The position numbers and the translations under genes are program-made. A DNA stretch of 64,000 nucleotides from Notamacropus eugenii (Eukaryota; Chordata; Mammalia; Diprotodontia; Macropodidae), in contig NC_092874.1 in assembly GCF_028372415.1 (NCBI RefSeq), positions 241,468,069 to 241,532,068 on the forward strand, written 5' to 3'. Of the stretch, positions 57,346 through 64,000 are shown one piece after another. The notes beneath the pieces are model-generated. The model had not been told where the DNA came from and did not search any database. It saw only the letters and a program-made list of their open reading frames with translations. The stretch's first letter is position 1. Every line of letters begins with the position of its first letter.

Positions 57346-57479
57346 GCAAATGTAGGGCATTAATATCCCAAAATCCAGTTTGTAATATATTTTTCTGAGT
57401 GCAGTAGCTCCATAGTACAATGTAAATTCCTTGAGGGAACAACTATTCCGTATGTGATTTTGTATTTTTTTCCAAACTG

Positions 57480-57565
57480 GATTTCTGTGGCTGAATTTGA
57501 ACTCAGGTTTTCCTGATTCCAGGTCCAGTGCTCTATGCACTGTGCCATGTAGCTGTCCCACCCAG
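57480..57565 (-). repeat. SINE 5' fragment, reverse
   Basis: ttgaactcaggttttcctga and gccatgtagctgtccc. Confidence 0.7.
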
Positions 57566-57644
57566 CTGACTTACAGTCATCTTAATGAGTATAGGAGAGG
57601 GACAAATATTTATTAAATGCCTACTAAGTGCAAGACATCCTCTC

Positions 57645-57835
57645 AGTTTTCAATTCTTTGCCACCACAAAAAGAGCTGCTATAAATATTTTTGTACGTGC
57701 AGGTTCTTTTCCCTTTCTTATAATCTCTTTGGGATACAAACCTAGTAGTGGTATTGCTGGATCAAAGGGTATGCACAGTTTGATTGCTCTTTGGCCATAG
57801 TTCCAAATTGCTCTCCAAAATGGTTGATTCAATGA
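57645..57835 (-). mobile_element. L1 ORF2 C-terminal fragment
   Basis: The minus strand is open for 60 codons and contains IPFDPAIPLLGLYPKE and TKIFIAALFVVAKN, the C-terminal landmarks of L1 ORF2 proteins. It is truncated on both sides and is not a functional gene. Confidence 0.9.
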
Positions 57836-57994
57836 CCTCTTAGGATCCTTTTCAATTTTATGTTTCTATGACTAAGTATCCTATGAAATAATATATCTTG
57901 TTGCCCTTGGGTAATAAAACCACTCTTGCCTACTTCTTTATTTGTCTCTCCAGGTTAACCCATGAGATACCTTTTCATTTAGTTGTGACTTATT

Positions 57995-58228
57995 TGTGCC
58001 TCCTCCTCCTTCTTTTCCTCATCCTCCTCCTTTTCTTCTTCCTCTTCTTCCTCCTTCTCTTCTTCCTCTTCTTCCTCCTCCTTTTCCTCCTCCTTCTTCT
58101 ATTCCTCCTTCTCTTTCTCCTCCTTTTCCTTTTCCTTCTCATCCTATTCCTTCTCCTTCTTTTCCTTTTCCTTTTCATTCTCTTCTTCCTTCTCCTTCTC
58201 CTCCTCCTCCTCCTTTTCCTTCTCCATA
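57995..58228. repeat. (CTT/CCT)n polypyrimidine tract
   Basis: About 230 bases of irregular ctt, cct and tcc triplets on the plus strand, inside an L2-like fragment. The Lys/Arg-rich and Leu/Phe-rich open frames here are not genes. Confidence 0.93.
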
Positions 58229-58800
58229 GGAATGTGATTCAGACCCTCCTGGAGTATGTCAGCTTATTAGGTAGTAGTGTCATATATGCTCCAGTCAAAG
58301 CCCCTAGATATTCTTGGAATATTTCACTCACTGTGAGCAGCATAACCTCTGTTCTTCCTCAAGACTGCAAATTAGATTATGGGATTTTTGAGGACAGGGT
58401 CTGTCTCTTGCTTTTTTTGTATCTCTAGAACTTAGCACAGTGTCCGACACATGGTTGTTGTTGTTCAGTTGTGTTTGATCCTTTATGACTCTGTGGACCA
58501 TTGCACACCAGGTCTTTCTGACTTGAGAGGCTCATCCTCCAGTTTCATGTCTTTTAGAATTTTAATACAGTCCATGGAGTTTCTTGACAAAGATACTGGA
58601 GTAGTTTGCCATTTCCTTTTCCAGTTTTACGTAAGCAGGGGTTAATGACTTCTCGAGGGTCACACAGCTAGTAAGTGTCTGAGGTTACATTTGAATTCTG
58701 GTTCTTCTGACTCTAGGCCCAGTGCTTTGTCCACTGAGCCATCTAGCTGCCCCCCGGCACGTAGTAGGCACTTAATAAATGTTTATTGACAGAATTATTG
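58229..58800 (+). mobile_element. L2 3' end interrupted by a SINE
   Basis: 58229-58452 ends ttagcacagtgtccgacaca, and the L2 terminus resumes at 58756 with gcacgtagtaggcacttaat. The SINE between them split the element. Confidence 0.7.
58453..58755 (-). repeat. Marsupial SINE with RTE-type tail, reverse, nested in L2
   Basis: Tail ttgttgttgttcagttgtgt, then agtttgccatttccttttcc, gtcacacagctagtaagtgt and gagccatctagctgccc. Flanks cgacacatgg and cggcacgtag may be a decayed target duplication. Confidence 0.82.
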
Positions 58801-59104
58801 ATTGAAAGACTAGTAAGTGCTTGTAGAATTTAGTATCTTGTTACTATCACTACTTTGTTCATCCTGAGCTCTGGGAGGCTACTAGGTAGGTAGGTATAGA
58901 CTTAGGTGTCATCCACTCAGCAAATGGCATCTTTAGGAAACACAGTAATTTTGTTAAAGAAACTTCTGCAGTTTCTGCAGCAACTTTAGTCTCCCCCTCT
59001 TTGTGCTTCATGAACAGACAAGAAAGTTAGAGCTTTTTGTAGAGAGAGACAGAAATACTTCCTCTTTGGAAGAAATGATGATGACATAGTGGTATTATTA
59101 GATC

Positions 59105-59345
59105 AGGAGTTATAAATAAGAACAAAAACAGGCAGTGTAGTATAGTACAAGTATTTTAGTAGAGCCAACAGAGAACTAGGTTTGAATTTCACATTGAGTT
59201 GCTTTAATCTCTTGGAACATCAGTTTTCCTCATCTGTAAAATGGGAATAATGATATGTATTATACGACCCATCTCATAGGGTTATTGCAAGAAAAGTGCA
59301 GAGCAAGCATTAAAGCATGATACAAATGTGAGTTATTATTGTTAC
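59105..59345 (+). repeat. THER1-type SINE
   Basis: cctcatctgtaaaatgggaa and atacaaatgtgagttattat with a degraded left half. Confidence 0.65.
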
Positions 59346-59384
59346 AATTTCTGTTTAACTTTACTACTTTTTGAGGATTTGATT

Positions 59385-59512
59385 TAATTCAATTTAACAA
59401 ACATTTACTAAGTACCTACTATTTTCAGGACACTTTGCTGAGCACAGGGGATACAAAGACACAAAAAAATGCTCAATAATTTCTGCCCTCAAAAACTTTC
59501 CTTCTACTGAGA
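59385..59512 (+). repeat. Short copy of the unassigned dispersed repeat
   Basis: aacaaacatttactaagtac through ggggatacaaagacac and the following block; 5' part only. Confidence 0.5.
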
Positions 59513-60269
59513 TGTTTTTATTTTCCATGCTTCCATTTACATTTCTGAAAGACATGAAATACTGCTTTACTGTAACTATACTTTATTGTCCAGGGTTATT
59601 CATTTAGAAAAAAATGTCACTTTTATTAGGGGTCCCCTCTCCTTGTTATGGTACTGATTTAGTCCTTATTATTTGGGTCATTGCACATGAGAAATTAAAA
59701 AGAGCAAAAAAAACAAGTTCCATGGGAAAATGGCCTTTTTGTCCCCTGCTCTGTAACTCTATCCCTTTTCATCAGAAAAAGTGAAACAATAGATACAGAA
59801 TGCCTTGGATAGAATTACTGCCAATCACTAACACACACCTGTAGGAAAAGTAATGAAATGAATAACTCACTACACCTGCATATTCAGCTCAACTTTAGTA
59901 TCGACTCTCTTCCCCAGTGTCAGGCAAGCTAACAAACTTCCTTGAGCTTTTTTGGAAAGCAAATATTTCTTATCCTTGAATTCTAGTCTTTCTTTTCTTG
60001 AAACTATAATTTTCCAGGGTGTGTATAAGTGCTCTCACTTAGGACATGTGAATCAGAAAGTGGTTGAGTTGCTGGAGATTTCATTGAGTCAGTCTAATCC
60101 TACTTAGCTAATCATCTCCTAAAATGTGCTGTCTTTGGAGGAAGTCATACACAATTTCCATTTTCATTGGTTTTTCCTAGAACAGAGTCTTTGGCATGTT
60201 GTCATCAACTAAGGTTTATATTCGAGATCCTCAAGTTGGATGCAAGCAACACACTTCTTTCTTAACTTC

Positions 60270-60385
60270 TAATCAGTTAATCAACCAGTAAAAATTTCTT
60301 AAGTGCCTAGTATGTGCTAGGCTGTGCTAAGTACTGGGGATACAAAATGAGACAGAAACCAGTTCCTGCTCTCAAGGAGGTTATA
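60270..60385 (+). repeat. Short copy of the unassigned dispersed repeat
   Basis: Contains cctagtatgtgctaggctg, ggggatacaaaatgaga and ctgctctcaaggagg; 5' part only. Confidence 0.5.
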
Positions 60386-60989
60386 AAGTATTTATCAAGG
60401 GATACTTCTTCAGGCAGGGGAGTTCAGCTATAAACACCAGTTTCTACCCCCTGACAAATCTCAAGCTGTTGAGGAGCTCAAAAGAGAAGGAGCTCCTTTT
60501 GGAAGAAAGGATGGAGGATCTTTGTCCTAGAGACAACTATGAGTTTTATTTCCTCTCCACATATAATATTACAAAATTTGTTTGTAACATCAAAGACCCC
60601 AATGACAGAAGAGAAAAAAAATAAATGTTGGAGGTAGTGTAGGAAAACAGGCACATTAGATGGCACACTAAGCTCCAACAATTTGGGATATCTTGAGGGA
60701 GATGTTTCAAGAATCCCTTCTAGTAGTCAGCAATGACCACTGCCTGAAAATGGTACAGAAGATGGAAAAACCAGTGAATGTGGTGGTCTTAGGCCCAATC
60801 TTGGATTTGGACCCTGGTCTGAACCAATAGTATGGGTGGGCATATAGGAGCTCTAATGGTAGCTTACCATGGTGGTTTCAGACTTGGCTATCATTGTAGT
60901 ACCATATTCTGAATACATATCAACTTCAGGAAGGTCAAATCTCTTGCTCTGAGGTAGGAGAAGATGGCCAATATAATTAATTTATCAGT

Positions 60990-62950
60990 CAAAGAAACAT
61001 GTAGGATCATACCATTCTGAATTTTAAGAGGTCAGGAACGGTAGTGAACAGAAATAGTTATTTCATCTTTAGTTAAGGGGATTAGTGGGTCTGTGCTCAC
61101 TGTAACAGATCATTGTGGCCCCCATGTCCAGATTAATGAAGTACCTGGTGTCTAACTGTTGCATTTTTTATAAGACTATCAATTCAGTGGAGGGTTTATG
61201 AAGGATCTGGTTGGCACTAACATGCCCCACAAAGAGCTATATATGGTGGGACACACTGGCATAATTCCTCCAATAGTCTTAATCCCAAAGGGAAGAAACT
61301 TCCATTCTATATATTCTAGAGGACTCCAGTCCTATTTTTTCTAAATCCCAGACTACTCACCAGACTCTTGGCCACTATCCAGTAATCAACACAGAGATGA
61401 AGATCTTACTTGCTCCATCCCTCAAGGCATTTTCATATGCCGGTCATGTGACTTGCAGCTGTGCCTACTGGGAAGACTTGTCAGGGCAACTGTCCCTCAG
61501 GTTATCCCCTATAATTAATAGCCACTAAGGTCCAGGTGCCCATGTCTCTCTCATAGTAAGCAGAGTTGTTAGTGAATCAGGCAAAACAACATTTCTTAAG
61601 AGTCAAATCTTTGTAAACAAGGTCCCTTGAGCTAGCAGAGGTCTTAGCCTCCATCAAAGTCACAACCTGTTCATGAAGGATACCTCAGGAACCCAGGTGA
61701 GAACAGTCCCAAGTATATCATTTCCATTTAACTATAAAAAGTCATCTATTTACTACTTATCTTGTGTGGTCTGTTTTATATCACCAACTGAAAATGGGTA
61801 AATTTGGATGAAGGGAAATGATATAACTGTGTGTCATTCATGCAGTAGAAATTAGAGCCCAGTAATAGATCAGCAACTGCTTTTTAAAAGTGGCTTAATG
61901 ACTGTCCACTTCGGATAGTTTATGACTCTAGATGCCTAATGGTTATTTAATCTTTGGTTCTCAGGAGTGAACACTTCTGAAAACAGGTAGCATAGGGTCA
62001 AAAGGGCCCAGATTGAAAGACTGAGTGAGTTGGATTTTGAGTTTTCTTAGAGTTAATCTCCCATCCCTAGTCCCTCAGGTTAGCCAGAATGGAATGCAAT
62101 CTGAGGCCTCTGGGATCTCATCTGGCCCAGTCAATATTAAACTTTACATTGGTGATGTGGTGGTGGACATCCATACCCTCAGGCAGTGGGCCCACTTTCA
62201 AGCTTCTTCCCACCAAAATATATCAGCAAGAAGGAAGATTTAAGTTAGTCTGAGGAAGGATGTGAAGATATACTTAACTTTCCCAGGTAAAAGCAAATAG
62301 ATTCTGATCATTCTTAGCCATATAAATATAGAAGAAGGAATTGTTGAGATCAGTGACCTTGGATAACTCACTCGTTGCCTAGGCTACCTGTTCCACCACA
62401 TTGACAAGGTCAGGAATGCAGCAATGATTGCTATAACCACTTTGCCTCCTCCATCTCTAATGCTTAAGGAAATAATCTTTAACCATGTTTTCCTCTAGGG
62501 ACCTGATATTTTTAATATTAGCAACATGAGATACATAATTCAGGCCACTCCAAGAATTTCCATTTGGTCCCAAAATAATAACCAACATAATAGCTGACTT
62601 AAGTACCCATACAAGTACTAGTTTTCAAGAATTCATAACATCCATTTCCATAATACAGTCACCCTTATCAGCCACCATCATTGTTACCCATATAGGGGAT
62701 TTTTAATTTACTACCAACTGAGCAGGGACACCCCTTCCCTCAGTGATATTCTACCTGATACCCTCAATGGAAACTAGCCCAATTGAGGGTTCCCTAGTAC
62801 AATACTATCCAGCTGCTGCCTATATATTTGATAGAAACTCTATTCCCAATCCACCAGGACTTGCCTGAGTCTTAGTGGAACTTTGACCCTTGTCCTAAAT
62901 GGACATATCTTATGAGTCCCTCAAGTCTATATACAAAACTTGGTGCCTCT
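60990..62950 (-). pseudogene. Decayed endogenous retroviral pol, antisense in TBC1D30 intron 2
   Basis: On the minus strand, 62274-62357 reads through a recognisable reverse-transcriptase core including DLNNSFFYI and LFAFTW, then meets a stop. 62003-62065 gives GWEINSKKTQNP, typical of the stretch after the RT active site. Near 61350-61400 a VDYWIVAKSL segment resembles part of RNase H. The order RT then RNase H fits one minus-strand pol. Frames are broken many times, so no protein is made. Outer limits and class are uncertain. Confidence 0.6.
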
Positions 62951-63204
62951 GAATGACCAAGCAGAGAAGAGATTTTCTTAAGGGATTTTAAGTTTGAGTG
63001 AGGCAGAAGGACCCATTATTGCACTCTTCTTGATATCATGATTTAATAATGATGATCAATTTATATTTTCATATTTTGAGAGTCATCTCTTTCATGGAGA
63101 GAGTATCCTCACGCTCCTTCTACCCAACATGGCAACAGGCAAAGTACCTTCTCCTATCAGCCATGTATGTGACACCATACACTGGTGTGGGCACCTTCTG
63201 TACC

Positions 63205-63310
63205 CCAATGTTTCCTGTTTTTCAACTCCCTTGTCTTTTTCCCCCTTGTTTCTGTGCCCTAGTAGCCTAGCACATGGCATGTGCTTAACAAATGCTTATT
63301 GCCTTGTCTT
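63205..63310 (+). repeat. L2 3' terminus
   Basis: ccctagtagcctagcacatg, then tgcttaacaaatgcttattg. Confidence 0.55.
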
Positions 63311-63774
63311 GGCTTGCTTATATTGGTGGTTGTCTTCTATCCAAGCTCTTCTGTGTAATGAAGAGGAACATAGGTCTTCTTCTCTATACAGTTTAGGAAG
63401 CTTTGTGGTTGGTATTCACATTTGGTAAACTCTAGATTGGGATTAGGTTTTGCCAAAGGCCATCTGGGGATTTTTCTATTGGCCTTCAGGATAGGGATCC
63501 TTTGAGGCAGGAGGTAATGAAGGGTAGATAAATAATATCAGACCACTTCCAAGTTTAGTCACTTCTTGAGCCCTTACTGTCTTCTTGTGAGATCACTTAT
63601 GCTCATTTCCAAGAAGTCCCCCTCCTTAGATCTTCACTCATAAGCCTGATCAGCCGGACTGAGATAATCTGAACTTGATTTTCTGGCAATGAGTTGTAAC
63701 ACATCTCATTTATGGAAGTAGAGAAGGAATCATGATCTCAGTTTGGGATGAAGACAGACAACAGAATTGCAGTC

Positions 63775-63955
63775 ATGATACAGGGGAAAGAGGCTGCAGC
63801 ATCTGAGTTTGAATACTGGCTGTGCCACTTAACATTTGTATGACCTTGAGCAAGTCACTTCTCTGGTTTTCAGTTTCTTCATCTTTAAAATGAAAGGGTT
63901 GAACCAGAATGACCTCTAAGTTCCCTTCTAGTCCTAAATCTCTAATCATAACTAG
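63775..63955 (+). repeat. MIR-like SINE
   Basis: ctgtgccacttaacatttgt, gagcaagtcacttctctgg and cagtttcttcatctttaaa. Confidence 0.7.
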
Positions 63956-64000
63956 AATTAATGAACTATTCTTTTGAAACTCCAACCTCTGAAATCTGTT

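Noticed and set aside
57898-58428. Open frame of 176 codons that looks like a hydrophobic membrane protein
   Set aside because: Most of it is a CTT/CCT triplet tract read as Leu and Phe, inside an L2 fragment.
48200-64000. Third and later coding exons of TBC1D30, including the alternative first exon used by shorter human isoforms
   Set aside because: No stretch resembling the expected protein after exon 2, or the alternative N-terminus, was found by eye; they probably lie to the right. A translated search would settle it.

Overview
This is a window of marsupial nuclear genome. The evidence is intron-split vertebrate genes with GT-AG junctions, two CpG-rich first exons, and a repeat load of the marsupial kind: SINEs with a gtgtctgactc-type tail, an RTE-clade LINE that carries the same tail, many L1 3' ends, and older L2, MIR and CR1-like copies. 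The species cannot be fixed from the sequence alone.

Genes. Two genes sit head to head. On the minus strand, from about 22.3 kb down past the left edge, is GNS, the lysosomal N-acetylglucosamine-6-sulfatase. Twelve consecutive coding exons encode residues 1-475, and the C-terminal two or so exons lie outside the window. All exons keep their reading frame across junctions, and the sulfatase active-site residues are intact. On the plus strand, from 33.67 kb rightwards, is TBC1D30, a Rab GTPase-activating protein gene. Only its first coding exon (33671-34148) and second coding exon (48013-48177) are present; the catalytic TBC domain must lie beyond 64 kb. I found no tRNA, rRNA, CRISPR or bacterial-type features.

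Layout. 1-22 kb holds GNS exons 12 to 1 with introns of L2, MIR and other old repeats. 21.9-22.5 kb is the GNS CpG island, with two E-boxes of the TFEB/MITF kind just upstream of the start codon. 22.57-23.0 kb is a composite (GA)n array with higher-order structure. 23-33 kb is the intergenic region: an L1-like element split by a probable solo LTR, a CR1-like LINE, another L1 with a SINE in it, and a second (GA)n array. 33.4-34.3 kb is the TBC1D30 CpG island and first exon. 34.1-48 kb is TBC1D30 intron 1, with a stack of transposons inserted into one another (36.6-40.9 kb) and a polypyrimidine array of about 0.56 kb. 48.2-64 kb is intron 2, dominated by SINE, L1 and L2 copies and, near the right end, a decayed retroviral pol remnant in antisense.

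How the genes relate. GNS removes 6-sulfate groups in heparan and keratan sulfate breakdown in the lysosome. TBC1D30 acts on Rab8-type membrane traffic and cilia. They are neighbours in other mammals too, but I see no functional coupling, and the roughly 11 kb between their start codons argues against one shared promoter. I did not find a new biological system. The most notable items are the E-boxes at the GNS promoter, the nested transposon stack with a readable target-site duplication, and the ordered GA array.
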